A stretch of 64,000 nt of DNA from Planctomycetaceae bacterium (GTDB lineage: Bacteria > Planctomycetota > Planctomycetia > Pirellulales > Pirellulaceae). Shown one piece after another: positions 1 to 10,200 of this stretch. Location of the stretch: the NCBI GenBank assembly GCA_027487485.1, contig JAIYDN010000101.1, positions 92,128 to 156,127 on the forward strand. The letters run 5' to 3'. Position 1 is the stretch's first letter, and each line of letters starts with the position of its first letter. The position numbers and the translations under genes were made by a program. Below the pieces are notes generated by a model. It saw only the letters and a list, made by a program, of their open reading frames with translations, was not told the origin of the DNA and ran no database searches.

Positions 1-2190
1 CTTGTTGAAGCGACTGCTTTCGATGGTGAGAACTTCATTCTTGATCGAGTAGGTCAAGTTGAGCCGTTCCAGCATCACGTTCAGTGCGCTCTTCAACGAG
101 ATGGAATTCCCTTTCAGGTCAAGCGTAATCGGTTGATCTACGGTGATCCCTTCCTCTGCAATCGATCGGTCATCGATCACAATCGTGATCCCGGTCATTT
201 CGGAGATGGTGTTCATCGCATCGGACAAAGGCCGGCGATCAAAGCTCGCTGAGAATTGTTCCGCCAGGCTTTCACGAATCTTTCGTTCGCGAGGGGACAT
301 TCTTGCGTCTGTTTTCGCCGAACGAAGTCTTGTCAAGTCCGACCAAGCCTTGACAGGAGGCATTTGCAATGGATTGTCTCCCGCAAATGGTGTACTTGAT
401 CGTTCAACGTCCGTCATCGCATCAGCAAATTTTTCTTGCTTCAGGGAACGAAGATCTTCGTTCTCTTCCACTCGGCTTTGGATCTTCGCCTTGTTGTAAA
501 GTACGGCTGCGATTTCGCTGTTCGGCTTGATCTCACTTACTTTCTTGGCGATCGCCTCGGCTTCTGGGAACCGACGATCATCAATCAGATCATTGTATTG
601 ATCGACAAGCGTTTGAACCTGAGCGTCTGTTTTGGCTTCCTTTATTGCATCTTGAAGGATTCGGTCTTCAATCTGCTTGTTCCGTTGATCCAGCTCGATG
701 GTTGACTTGTTTTCGTCTACCCAGGCTTGCATGTGAACCGTAACACGGTCGACCATGGTCAACAGATTTTTGCGTTGGACATTATCGACATCTGCTTGTG
801 CTACTCTTAGACGCAAGGTCTTGAGTTTATCTAGCGCTTCCATCGGTTTGTTCGCGCCTGCCATTCGTTCGGCATCTGCGATTTCGCCAGTGACCTCGGC
901 GAACCAACGTTGACGTTTGAGTTGGTTTTCTCGTCCTTCCGGAGTTGCTCCCTCGATAGCCTCTGGTTCATTACCAGCTCGGACTGTCGACTGCATGAAC
1001 GTTAGCTTGTCTCGAAGTTGTGCACGCGTTGGCTGGTCCAAGTCATCTCGTTTTTGCCATGCAGACTTAAACAAGCTGAGAGCGGTTTCATTGTCGCCAC
1101 TGGAAAGAGCTTTGATGCCCTTGTCGTAGAGCTCGACACCGGTTTCATCGGCATCATAGGAGGAAAGCACGCCACTTGCAGGTGCTACCCGCGATGCATC
1201 CATCGTCGGTTGATACAATCCTGATTGAACTGCTTCGGCCGGATTGGCACCTTGCGGTAGTTGAGCGGTTGCATTCTGGACACCACCGACGGGCATTTGA
1301 GCCGACGCGGCCATGACGGGCGAGCTGGTTCGCAATCGTTCAGCTCGGTCGATATCCAGTGCGACATTCCAAGGTCGCATCTGACCAGGTGCGAATTCGC
1401 TGTCAGGAACTCGTAATGAGTTGGCTTTTTCGATCAAGTTTCTGGCTGATGCAACATCACCTCGATCCAGTGCCATCTTGGCTTCTGCTGTCAAGCCAAC
1501 TGCTTGGTCACGCAAAGGATTAGGTGGCAGATTCGGTTGAGTTGCGACAGCGTTTGTGTTCGTGTTAGGCAAAGGAGGCAACATCGACGGTGGAAGGGTC
1601 GATGGAGGCAACGTAGCAGGAGGCAGCATGGACGGTTGACCGTTGGCTGCATTGGTCGGCTGCGTTGGTGTTGCGGCCATGAGTCCTGGATTGGATCCCG
1701 TTGCACTTGCGCCCGTTCGATTTCGAAGTGCGTTGGCAGCGCGGCTGTTTAGAACCGATCCGGTCTGCAACGAGGCCATCGCTTTATCAAGAGCTTGTTG
1801 ATTGAGCCCTCGTTCTAGGAATTGCTTTTTCGTTTGCTCCAACTCGGCTACCATCTCAGGGCTATTCTGAGCGGCGAGAGAGGCTTGAGCGAATGCTTGT
1901 GCAGCCGCATCATTCTTCCCTTCGCTTAAAGCAGCACGCGCCCGAATCAACAACGCTTTCGGAGTCACGGTTGGTTCCGTTGGAACCGAACGCGACAGCT
2001 CAGTGTTTTGAGCAGGGGCCGGCAAAGGAGGAAGACTTGGGCTTTGTGCCACCGCATCCGTTGCGGTGCATGAGATCGTTGCCACGACTCCAGCTGGCAC
2101 GATCAAGCCCAATGGCATTGAAACGGGCGCTGCTATCGCCGACACGGCGATCATAAGCCGTAATGTCCGAAGGGGGTTGAGGTGTTTCAA
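1..2190 (-). CDS. Secretin-like protein (type II/III secretion family), N-terminal part, truncated by window edge
   Basis: The reverse strand is open from 2190 to base 1 with no stop, so the ORF track does not list it and the C-terminus lies outside the window. I chose a TTG start at 2190 because an AAGGAG site sits 7 nt upstream. The translation opens with KHLNPLRTLRLMIA and a hydrophobic, Ala-rich signal-peptide-like stretch. A Pro/Asn/Gln-rich linker follows at about residues 140-220, then helical, TPR-like sequence, then near the edge a segment beginning SLAEQFSASFDRRPLSDAM. That segment, with VDQPITLDLKGNSISLKSALN and LTYSIKNEVLTIE, resembles the STN/secretin-N fold seen at the start of planctomycete GspD-like proteins. 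The role would be an outer-membrane channel, which is inferred because the beta-barrel is not in view. It lies 270 bp downstream of the peptidase-like gene on the same strand. Confidence 0.62.
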   Translation of the reverse strand, partial: MKHLNPLRTLRLMIAVSAIAAPVSMPLGLIVPAGVVATISCTATDAVAQSPSLPPLPAPAQNTELSRSVPTEPTVTPKALLIRARAALSEGKNDAAAQAFAQASLAAQNSPEMVAELEQTKKQFLERGLNQQALDKAMASLQTGSVLNSRAANALRNRTGASATGSNPGLMAATPTQPTNAANGQPSMLPPATLPPSTLPPSMLPPLPNTNTNAVATQPNLPPNPLRDQAVGLTAEAKMALDRGDVASARNLIEKANSLRVPDSEFAPGQMRPWNVALDIDRAERLRTSSPVMAASAQMPVGGVQNATAQLPQGANPAEAVQSGLYQPTMDASRVAPASGVLSSYDADETGVELYDKGIKALSSGDNETALSLFKSAWQKRDDLDQPTRAQLRDKLTFMQSTVRAGNEPEAIEGATPEGRENQLKRQRWFAEVTGEIADAERMAGANKPMEALDKLKTLRLRVAQADVDNVQRKNLLTMVDRVTVHMQAWVDENKSTIELDQRNKQIEDRILQDAIKEAKTDAQVQTLVDQYNDLIDDRRFPEAEAIAKKVSEIKPNSEIAAVLYNKAKIQSRVEENEDLRSLKQEKFADAMTDVERSSTPFAGDNPLQMPPVKAWSDLTRLRSAKTDARMSPRERKIRESLAEQFSASFDRRPLSDAMNTISEMTGITIVIDDRSIAEEGITVDQPITLDLKGNSISLKSALNVMLERLNLTYSIKNEVLTIESSRFNK

Positions 2191-2197
2191 TGCGACA

Positions 2198-2203
2198 CTC
2201 CTT
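2198..2203 (-). promoter_or_regulatory. Shine-Dalgarno site fixing a TTG start
   Basis: AAGGAG on the minus strand, 7 nt before TTG at 2190. No ATG lies at a suitable distance in that frame, so this site decides the start of the secretin-like gene. Confidence 0.6.
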
Positions 2204-2460
2204 TATCGTTTGATCGCTCAGATTCCAAAAATACACTTTTCATGCATCGTTTGCAGACGGGGATCTTCATGTCTTGAACGTCGCTTCCATGCAACCATCA
2301 AGATATCGATCCCTGCCAACGAACTTTTAGTCCGCTCGCATCGGAATAAGGCTAAACCAGAACGCCGGTCAAGCCCAGTTTTCGATCCAATGGAACTTTT
2401 TTTCAAATAGTAAAATAGGGTAGCAAAAGCCTCTTATGCAGCCTTCCCAATTCACCTGTG

Positions 2461-3639
2461 CTACCGTCGAAGGGTACCACTGTTCGGCAACTGTCCCAGA
2501 GTTTGGAACGGGGCCGGTTGGCTTGCGCTATACGGTATGCCACGCATGCTGTTTGACGGTTGGCCCGCAGTTGCTGGAACGAATTGTTCGGTTCTCGGTG
2601 CTGGTGAGCTTGGTGTTGTGGCCACACGCGCTCCTGCATTTTGCTTCAATTGCTCGACGTAGTAACTGCTGGTGCTGGCCCCGATTGCGTTGTTAGTATC
2701 CGTCATGCCGACCGCACGATTTCCTTCTGGTTCGCTAGGATTGGATGGATTGATTGGTACCGTCGCCGATGCAGTTCGAACAGCGGAATCGATCGTGGAC
2801 CGAGATCCTGCGGCAGCGATCGTGGAAGACGAAGATACTCCGCGGGCTGCGGCTGTATAGGCTATTACCGCTCCTCCGCCATCACCTACCCAGGCGTTCC
2901 ATGCCGTTTGCAATTTGCCGATAAGCGGGTACTCATAAAACTCCTCCACGGCGGCAACCCAGTCTTCGGTTTCCATCCCTCGTTCTAGAAATTTCACGAA
3001 CTGACGAGGCCCACCTTGAGCAATCAAAAAGCAAGAAAGGCTGTATCCCTGAGCATACAAAGGCATGATGTCGGGCGGGTACTCGCGAAGGGAAAACAGA
3101 ACCGCAAAAGGTATGCCTCGTCCTTCGCTTAAGTAGCGAACGAGCATGTGATCGTGCTTGCTGCGTTCGCTGACATGTTCCACCGTGGTGCACGCTCCCT
3201 CATCGGCCCAACGTGGGATTGGCTTCCCCAATGCTGAGAAGTGACTGGCTAGGATGGTGTGTGTGATTTCGTGCGGAAGAACACTGTCCAAAATGCGTTC
3301 TACCGAACCAGAGACGGTCATTTGGAAGTTGGCCACGCCCCCTTCAGGGATCAGCGTGTATTTGGTCTCTCCATTTGCCAACATGTTTCCATCGTTGACA
3401 ATCAATGGGCAAGGTTGCGGCCAGTTAGGGATTTCTTGCCCAAGCCAATGGATGGCTAGTTCTTTTCTTGTTCGTTCGGCCTCCAAGGCTACCTGATTTG
3501 CAAGGGCTGCGTTTCTTGCGATGACTCGAAAATTCGGCGACGTCACACTTGCGCGGGGACTGACCATCATCTGAGCAACACTTGAAGTGCTCATCGAAAT
3601 CAAGGCAAACAAGCCAATTAAAATGCTTCGTGCATCCAT
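2461..3639 (-). CDS. Secreted gluzincin (peptidase MA-like) protein
   Basis: 392 residues. An N-terminal signal peptide (SILIGLFALISMSTSSVAQ) is followed by a domain with the zinc-peptidase signature LPHEITHTILA at about residues 142-152 and, about 20 residues on, PRWADEGACTTVE, which supplies the downstream glutamate typical of gluzincins. This matches the peptidase MA-like pattern, so a metal-dependent exported peptidase is likely, though the substrate is unknown. Residues from about 265 to the end are low-complexity and Ser/Ala/Pro/Gln-rich, probably disordered or anchoring. The ATG at 3639 is preceded by GGAG about 12 nt upstream. It sits on the same strand as the secretin-like gene, 270 bp before it, and may be co-transcribed with it. 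Confidence 0.7.
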   Translation of the reverse strand: MDARSILIGLFALISMSTSSVAQMMVSPRASVTSPNFRVIARNAALANQVALEAERTRKELAIHWLGQEIPNWPQPCPLIVNDGNMLANGETKYTLIPEGGVANFQMTVSGSVERILDSVLPHEITHTILASHFSALGKPIPRWADEGACTTVEHVSERSKHDHMLVRYLSEGRGIPFAVLFSLREYPPDIMPLYAQGYSLSCFLIAQGGPRQFVKFLERGMETEDWVAAVEEFYEYPLIGKLQTAWNAWVGDGGGAVIAYTAAARGVSSSSTIAAAGSRSTIDSAVRTASATVPINPSNPSEPEGNRAVGMTDTNNAIGASTSSYYVEQLKQNAGARVATTPSSPAPRTEQFVPATAGQPSNSMRGIPYSASQPAPFQTLGQLPNSGTLRR

Positions 3640-3880
3640 GCAGAATCTTCTCCAAGATGGTGTGGATCGACTCGCATCGATCCAGGCTATTCAACAGGAA
3701 GCGGCCATGCATCCTGCATATTCGCTTCAGGGCCGGAGTCTAGGAAACCAGTCAAACTAGTCTCTAGGTCAATCTTGAGTGAAAGTTGCGAAAAAATCAG
3801 AAATGATTTCAGTCTGCTAGCAATCTATTCCGAGATTGGAAGAACAAAGTACGAGCAATTCCCTTAACACGCCTCGACCC

Positions 3881-5461
3881 ATGTTCTTGAAACGCAATCT
3901 TCGCATTGGAATTCGACGCGACGCAGTATTCATTGCAGCGCTTTGCACCGCTGCGCTTTTGGCTTTCTATGCTTACGTTGCTCGACTGAGCGATGTAACG
4001 CACGATGCCTTCCATGAAATGTCGCTTGTTCGTGAGTATTTTACGAGCGGTGTATTCCCGATGGGGGACGTATTTGCATTTACGCCAACAGTTTATCCCG
4101 TGGTACATCACGAATGGGGTACAGGGGTAGTACTTTACTTTGCTGCTGGCTGTAGTCCGCTGGGACTTGATGGAATGGCTATTCTGCGATCGTTGGTCAT
4201 CCTTGCAATTGCGTTAGCGCTGTACCGTGTGGCGCGCAACAACGGCGCGCACCCATTGATGGTTGCCGTGTGTGCGCCGATTTTATTCCCGCTTCTTTGG
4301 GTAGGATTCGCAACCGTTCGCGCTCAGATTTTTACGCTGCTGTTTATGTTGTTGCAGATGCTGTTACAACAATCCGATTGGCGAGGCAGTCGCAAGTGGG
4401 TCATTGCTTGGTTTGGACTATATGTGGTTTGGCTGAACATGCATGCCGGTTTCGTCGTGGGCCTTGCTATGCTGTTTCTTCACGTCGTGGAACGCTGGTT
4501 CCTTGCGATTTATGCCGATCGATCTTGGGAAGGAGTGCAGAAGGCTTACTTCCAATTGTGGCACCATTTTGGACTAATACCGTTGATTTGCTTTGGCATC
4601 TTGCTGAACCCTTGGGGCACTGCCTATGCGCCGTACTTGTATCGAGCCATCACGATGCCACGTCCGACCATGTTGGAATGGCAACCGCTGTGGATGACTC
4701 ATGACAGCACGACCGCGATGGCTGCATTTTTTCTGTCTGTGATAACTCTTGGGTATGTTGCTAAGAACCGACGATTCGATCGGCTTCGTGGTTGGCTATT
4801 TTGCTGCCTAGCGGCCTACATGGCCCTCAAGCATATTCGGCATGGTTCGCTTTACTCGATTGTTTGGATGGCATTGGTTCCAGGATGGCTAACACCCACA
4901 GTCTTTGGCCGATGCGCCATCGAATTTCTGACTTTATGGCGTCAAACCGCGATACGTTTCTCCATGGTGGTTGCGATTGCTTGCTCTAGTTTTGTTTGCT
5001 TTCATCCGCTTTGGAAAGCCACCCTACCAAGCCAGGATCCGGGGGCTGCGATGGTATATCCTGTGGGGGCGGTTCAGTTCCTGAAGTCACAGGATTTTCA
5101 AGGGAACGTTCTGACACCTTTCGCGAGCGGCGCCTATGTGTCTTGGATGTGCTATCCGCAGATACATGTTAGTATCGATGGGCGGTACGAGGTCGCGTAT
5201 CGCGATGATGTTTTGCCCAAGCATGATCTTTTCTATTCCGCAAAACCTGGCTGGGAATCGGTGCTTAGCGATTTCAAGGCCGACGCAGTTTTGATCCAAG
5301 TTTCCAGTCCTGCGTATCCGTTGCTTGGTACCCCTGGCACGAAGACGGAAGCATGGAAGAGGATTTATGAGGATCAGACGTTCGCTCTTTTTGCACCTGG
5401 TCATATGGATGTGACCGTGGCTGGAAAGCTTGTCAATTTGAAATCGGATGACAATCCTTAG
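3881..5461 (+). CDS. Multi-pass integral membrane protein
   Basis: About 526 residues from ATG 3881. The track's longer form starts at TTG 3836 and adds 15 polar residues, and neither start has a clear Shine-Dalgarno site. The first membrane segment is DAVFIAALCTAALLAFYAYVA, and roughly ten hydrophobic segments follow up to about residue 380. A soluble C-terminal domain of about 140 residues then begins near GAVQFLKSQDFQGNV. That plan, and the tail with VSIDGRYEVAY and a Tyr/Asp-rich context, resembles GT-C-like (dolichyl-mannosyltransferase-type) membrane proteins with an extracytoplasmic domain. I do not see a decisive catalytic motif, so a glycosyltransferase role is only a suggestion. It is followed on the same strand by a small secreted protein. 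Confidence 0.72.
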   Translation: MFLKRNLRIGIRRDAVFIAALCTAALLAFYAYVARLSDVTHDAFHEMSLVREYFTSGVFPMGDVFAFTPTVYPVVHHEWGTGVVLYFAAGCSPLGLDGMAILRSLVILAIALALYRVARNNGAHPLMVAVCAPILFPLLWVGFATVRAQIFTLLFMLLQMLLQQSDWRGSRKWVIAWFGLYVVWLNMHAGFVVGLAMLFLHVVERWFLAIYADRSWEGVQKAYFQLWHHFGLIPLICFGILLNPWGTAYAPYLYRAITMPRPTMLEWQPLWMTHDSTTAMAAFFLSVITLGYVAKNRRFDRLRGWLFCCLAAYMALKHIRHGSLYSIVWMALVPGWLTPTVFGRCAIEFLTLWRQTAIRFSMVVAIACSSFVCFHPLWKATLPSQDPGAAMVYPVGAVQFLKSQDFQGNVLTPFASGAYVSWMCYPQIHVSIDGRYEVAYRDDVLPKHDLFYSAKPGWESVLSDFKADAVLIQVSSPAYPLLGTPGTKTEAWKRIYEDQTFALFAPGHMDVTVAGKLVNLKSDDNP

Positions 5462-5612
5462 CGATTTTCCCTTCATCGCTGAGAGTCGGCAAAGAGATGC
5501 GTCATCTCGTTCGCTTGTTTTGGCGAACGACTACGGGTAACATCGCGTTGGATATCGGGTGACACTCCCCAAAACGCCTTGCTTTCCATCAGCACCTCAG
5601 AGAAATCAATTT

Positions 5613-6188
5613 ATGAAAAACATCTTCAGCCGACATGCAATTGCTGGGTTTGTCATTGCGATGATCGTAGTCTTCATCGCTATCCCGCATGTGTCTGTAT
5701 CCACGGAACCGCAAGAAAACCAACCTCCGCAAAGGCTGCAGCAAGAACGACTGCAAGACCCTGAAAGCCAAGAAGTGCCGTCGCTGTCGCTGCCATTCAC
5801 ATTCGATCCAAAGCAAGCGACTGCTCCCTCACCTGCAGTACCTGCACTGACAGTACCAACCCCCGCAGTACCTGCACCAGCTCCCGATAGCGATATGCAA
5901 GCGGATCCGCTGTTCCTCGAGATTCAAAAGATGATACTCAGTGGACGCAAGAGCAAGTCGAATTTGAATGATGGTAACGGCACACCGGAGTCCTTGGAAT
6001 CCAAATTGCAAGTGGATGATGTTTCCTCCCATCGTTGGAACGCAGTGGAGTCGATGTTGCACGCTGCGCGGTTGCTAGAGCTTGATGCTGCCGCCCAGCT
6101 TGAAGATGGCGATATGGAACAAGCCTCGAAGGCAAAAACGATGTCAAAGCAACTTCGGCGACAGTGCCTCGACTTGCTTGGGAGATAA
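5613..6188 (+). CDS. Small exported hypothetical protein
   Basis: About 191 residues from ATG 5613. The track starts at GTG 5559, but the 18 extra residues are polar and precede what looks like the true export signal. The N-terminus MKNIFSRHAIAGFVIAMIVVFIAIPHVSV is a signal peptide or signal anchor. A Pro/Ala/Val-rich linker (PAVPALTVPTPAVPAP) covers about residues 65-90. The remainder is predicted helical, with a conserved-looking segment around HRWNAVESMLHAARLLELDAAAQLEDGD. I do not recognise the family. It follows the membrane protein with a gap of about 150 bp and is convergent with the esterase gene. Confidence 0.6.
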   Translation: MKNIFSRHAIAGFVIAMIVVFIAIPHVSVSTEPQENQPPQRLQQERLQDPESQEVPSLSLPFTFDPKQATAPSPAVPALTVPTPAVPAPAPDSDMQADPLFLEIQKMILSGRKSKSNLNDGNGTPESLESKLQVDDVSSHRWNAVESMLHAARLLELDAAAQLEDGDMEQASKAKTMSKQLRRQCLDLLGR

Positions 6189-6216
6189 CTAGCGTACCGC
6201 GATAGATCGGGTTAAC

Positions 6217-7098
6217 TTACCGCATTCGCTCGATCAAAAATTGGTATGACTTTTCTGTGGCTTCTCGGTCAATGAAAGTCATCAGGTGTGCTTTATCGGG
6301 AACTACCAAGTATTCAAAATCTACCCCCTCGCGTTGGAGAGCTTCTTTCATGGATATTGACGATTGGGAGGGTACCAACCAATCCTTGCTGCCGTGAAAC
6401 AAAAATATGGGTGGGTCGTCGGGACTCACATGGGTGATGGGAGAAGCATCGGCATACTTCTTCTGGAAGGTTCGCCTAGGTCCTCCGAAAACTGGCTTTA
6501 GCAAATTGCTATCCAACGGAATCGAAGTCAGGTCGCAAGGGGCGCCACCTGCAACGCACGCTTTCAGACGCGGAACATCGGGGCTAGGGTCAGTCGCCAG
6601 TAGAGCCGCTAAATGACCGCCGGCCGAATAGCCCCACGAACCAATCGACGATGAGTCCACTTGCAATTCATCCGCATGTTCATGCATCCACTTTAGTGCC
6701 AATCGGCAGTCATCGATCTGGGCAGGAAACGGATGTTTCGGCGCAAGACGGTAGTTGATGGACATCACGACAAACCCAAGACTAGCTAGTCGCTTGGCAT
6801 GCCGAGCGTCGTTGCGTTTATCCCCCAACGTCCAAGCACCACCATGGATCAGCAACAATCCGGGTAGTTTTTCGCCATCGTTTAGCGTGCTCGGCTTTAA
6901 AATGTCGGCTCGATGCATGGGCTCGTCAGGCTGCCCATAAACAACGTTGTAATCAATCTGGATGTCGGCCGAACGCGATTTTTCCGAATCGGAATCGACC
7001 GGTTGTCCAACGGGTTGCCCCCAGGCGCTGGTCCACGTGGTCAGCAACAGAAACGCCGTGCAGACACTGCGCATCAAGTCTTTTTTTAATTTCGTCAT
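6217..7098 (-). CDS. Exported alpha/beta-hydrolase, esterase/lipase (BD-FAE/HSL-like)
   Basis: 293 residues from ATG 7098. The track extends to 7164, but MTKLKKDLMRSVCTAFLLLTTWTSAWG is a clear signal peptide beginning at 7098. The fold markers are in order: the oxyanion loop LLIHGGAWTLGDK, the nucleophile elbow GYSAGG, the acid in HGSKDWLVP, and the catalytic histidine in DKAHLMTF. This is the alpha/beta-hydrolase_3/BD-FAE group, which hydrolyses carboxyl esters, often acetyl or feruloyl groups on polysaccharides. The precise substrate is not visible. It is divergent from the first PSCyt gene with about 190 bp between starts, a plausible shared promoter region. Confidence 0.85.
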   Translation of the reverse strand: MTKLKKDLMRSVCTAFLLLTTWTSAWGQPVGQPVDSDSEKSRSADIQIDYNVVYGQPDEPMHRADILKPSTLNDGEKLPGLLLIHGGAWTLGDKRNDARHAKRLASLGFVVMSINYRLAPKHPFPAQIDDCRLALKWMHEHADELQVDSSSIGSWGYSAGGHLAALLATDPSPDVPRLKACVAGGAPCDLTSIPLDSNLLKPVFGGPRRTFQKKYADASPITHVSPDDPPIFLFHGSKDWLVPSQSSISMKEALQREGVDFEYLVVPDKAHLMTFIDREATEKSYQFLIERMR

Positions 7099-7286
7099 GA
7101 TATTGGCCTGCTGTGATTCCATCTTGGGGGGTGAGTCAGAAAAGGCAAGCTCATTGTATTCCATTGTCTAGCTTCGTCCCGCTTGCAGCAATGGTCAAAG
7201 GAGAGCATGATAGTTCTATCCGGGCCTTAATTCCTACCCGAAACGCTGCAAAAACCTCCCTCCCTTCCTCTCGGATTGATATTTCC

Positions 7287-10200
7287 ATGAAATCCTACTT
7301 CCAGCGAACCGCCCAGCAAGCTGCGATCCTTGAATTGAAGCGAGCGACTTCGTTGTTTTCGCTTTTCTTGCTTTTTTCCACCATTCTGAAAGTGGAATGC
7401 GTTTTCGGGGACGAGCCGAATCAGGCTTCGGCCCAAACACTTCGATTCAACAAGGAGGTGCGTCCGATATTGTCGAGTGCTTGTTATCGATGCCATGGCT
7501 TCGATGCGAAAACCCGACAAGCCGACCTTCGCCTGGATACCGCTGAAGGGGCTTTCCAAGTCCGCGATTCGGGGAAAGCCGCTATCGCCCCTGGAAATCT
7601 AACGGACAGTCTTATTTGGGAACGTATTGTATCGACCGACCCTGACTTGGTCATGCCACCCCCAAGCTCCAATCGGCAGCTGACCGAAGAAGAGAAGAAG
7701 ACGATTTCTCAATGGGTGGAGCAAGGGGCTGCGTTTGAAAAACATTGGGCCTTCGAACCCATTGTTGCACCCGCTTCACCCACCGAAACGATCGATCAAT
7801 TTCTTTCTAAGGAGCAACAGGCGAAAGGTCTTGAGGTACAGCCCATCGCGGATCCAGTCACTCAAGTGAGGCGTCTAGCATTCACTCTGACCGGTCTGCC
7901 ACCCGAGCTTGCAGATGTTGAGGCTTTTGTCGCTGACGCATCCCACGAACATTACAACCGACTGATCGATAAGTATCTTGCTTCTCCGCATTATGGCGAG
8001 GAGATGGCCAAGCATTGGTTGGACGTGGCTCGATATGGCGATACGCACGGTCTTCATTTAGATAACGAACGAAAGGCCTGGGGGTTTCGCGATTGGGTCG
8101 TCGACGCATTCAATCGCAATGTACCCTTTAATCAATTCACCATCGAGCAGCTTGCAGGTGACCTGCTTCCTAATCCAACTCAGTCGCAGCTGGTAGCCAC
8201 GGGCTTTAATCGATGCAATGTAACCACCAGCGAAGGTGGTGCCATTAACGACGAGTTCTTATTTCGTTACGCAGTGGACCGAACCAGCACCACGGTTCAG
8301 GCTTGGTTAGGTCTTACCGGCGGATGCGCGGTTTGTCATGACCACAAGTACGATCCGATCAGTACCAAAGAATTTTACTCCTTGTATGCATTCTTCTATA
8401 ACGCAGCTGATCCTGCGATGGACGGGAACACGGACACTACTTCTCCGTTCTTGCCGATACCTTCGGATGAACAACGCAGGGCTTTGGATGCTGCCCGACA
8501 ACGGGAATCTGATGCGTTGGAAACCCTGCGCAAGTTCGCATCTGCACGCGAAGTCATCGATGATGAATTGGAACGAAATGCTGCAAGTGTAACGTCGGCC
8601 CCCATGACATCGATCTGGATGGATGACCAATTCAATCCCGGGGCTGGAACTCGAAACACAACGCGCAATGAAACCGTTTGGAACAATGAAGGCGGAGTTC
8701 CCATGGGCCAGCGTTCGCTCCATCAAGAATTCGGGAATCGGCTGGAGCAAGTCGTAACGGGTGGACTGAGGCCTTTGTGGATTCCAGAGCAAGCTTCCCT
8801 GAAAGTATGGTTACGGACCGATCGCAACGAGCCACCGAAGGCGGCCTTCATCGAGATCCGTACCAACTCCACCACCAAGCAATTCGTTTGGAGCAATTCA
8901 GCCGCCGATGCGACGATTGCAGGTTTCGATCCAGCCCGAATCGTTGGACCATTGCCTCAACCTGGTAAGTGGACACTGCTAACGCTGCCTGTGTCGGATC
9001 TGTCCGTGGGTGATCGTGTTGCTGAACTGAAGCTTGGCTTGTTTGGCGGCATTTGCGATTGGGATGGGCTTGTTTGCAGTGGCATTCAACGTCCGAACGA
9101 TTTGTTGACCGCCGACTTGCAAACCTGGTGGAAAAGCGTCCAAGGTACCGATGTCCCATTTGCAGCAGGTGATCTGGCGAAGGCTCTGAAGGAAGGTCCA
9201 GAATCGGAGAGTGGCAAGAGCAAGCGAGACGAGGTCGCTCAGTTCTTCAGGATGTACATTTCCGAGGCGACAAGTCCATTGGTATTAAGCGCTAGGCAGC
9301 AGTGGTATTCCGAACAGGTGTCTCGCTCCATGCTGGAAAGTTCGATCGCTGGTACGTTTATTTACAACGATCTAGCGAAGCCGCGCGAGGCGTTTGTGAT
9401 GACTCGGGGGCAATACGATCAAAAGGGGGAACGCGTCTATCCGAATACACCGGCAGCGTTGCCAAGCTTGAGCAAGGATTCACAACGGGAGCAACCCAAT
9501 CGCCTGGATTTGGCCAAATGGTTGGTGTCCGACGAAAACCCGCTCACCGCACGAGTCACCATCAATCGACTTTGGCAGCAAGTATTTGGGGTCGGAATCG
9601 TCAAGACCAGCGATGACTTTGGATCGCAAGGTTCCCCACCTGTTCACCCAGAATTGCTAGATGCATTGGCCTTCCGGTACCGTGCTAATGGATGGAATAC
9701 CAAAGAAATGATGAAAGAGATGGTGCGATCCGATGCGTTCCGTCGATCGGCCACGGTGACTCCTGCTTCATGGAATATCGATCCTGAAAATCGCCATCTC
9801 GCCCGTGGGCCGCGCATTCGTTTAGATGCGGAACAAATTCGGGACAATGTTCTTGCCGTAAGTGGTTTGCTCAATCGGGCGATGGGTGGTCCTGGGGTAA
9901 AGGGATATCAACCATCAAATATCTGGGAACCCGTCGGATACGGAGATTCCAATACGCGATACTATGTCCAGGACCATGGAAATACTCTCTATCGACGCAG
10001 CCTTTACAGCTTTATCAAGCGAACCGCTCCACCGCCGTTCATGAGCAATTTCGATGCTCCCAATCGTGAACTGTTCTGCACGCGACGCGAACGAAGCAAT
10101 ACGCCGTTGCAAGCGCTACAATTGATGAACGACATCCAGTACGTGGAAGCAGCCCGAGTTTTAGCCGAGAGTGTTTTGTCCGATGCATCGATTCCAACGG

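Noticed and set aside
143-1752. Plus-strand ORFs (143-499, 436-705, 917-1129, 1504-1752)
   Set aside because: All lie antisense to the continuous minus-strand secretin-like frame and lack protein-family features.
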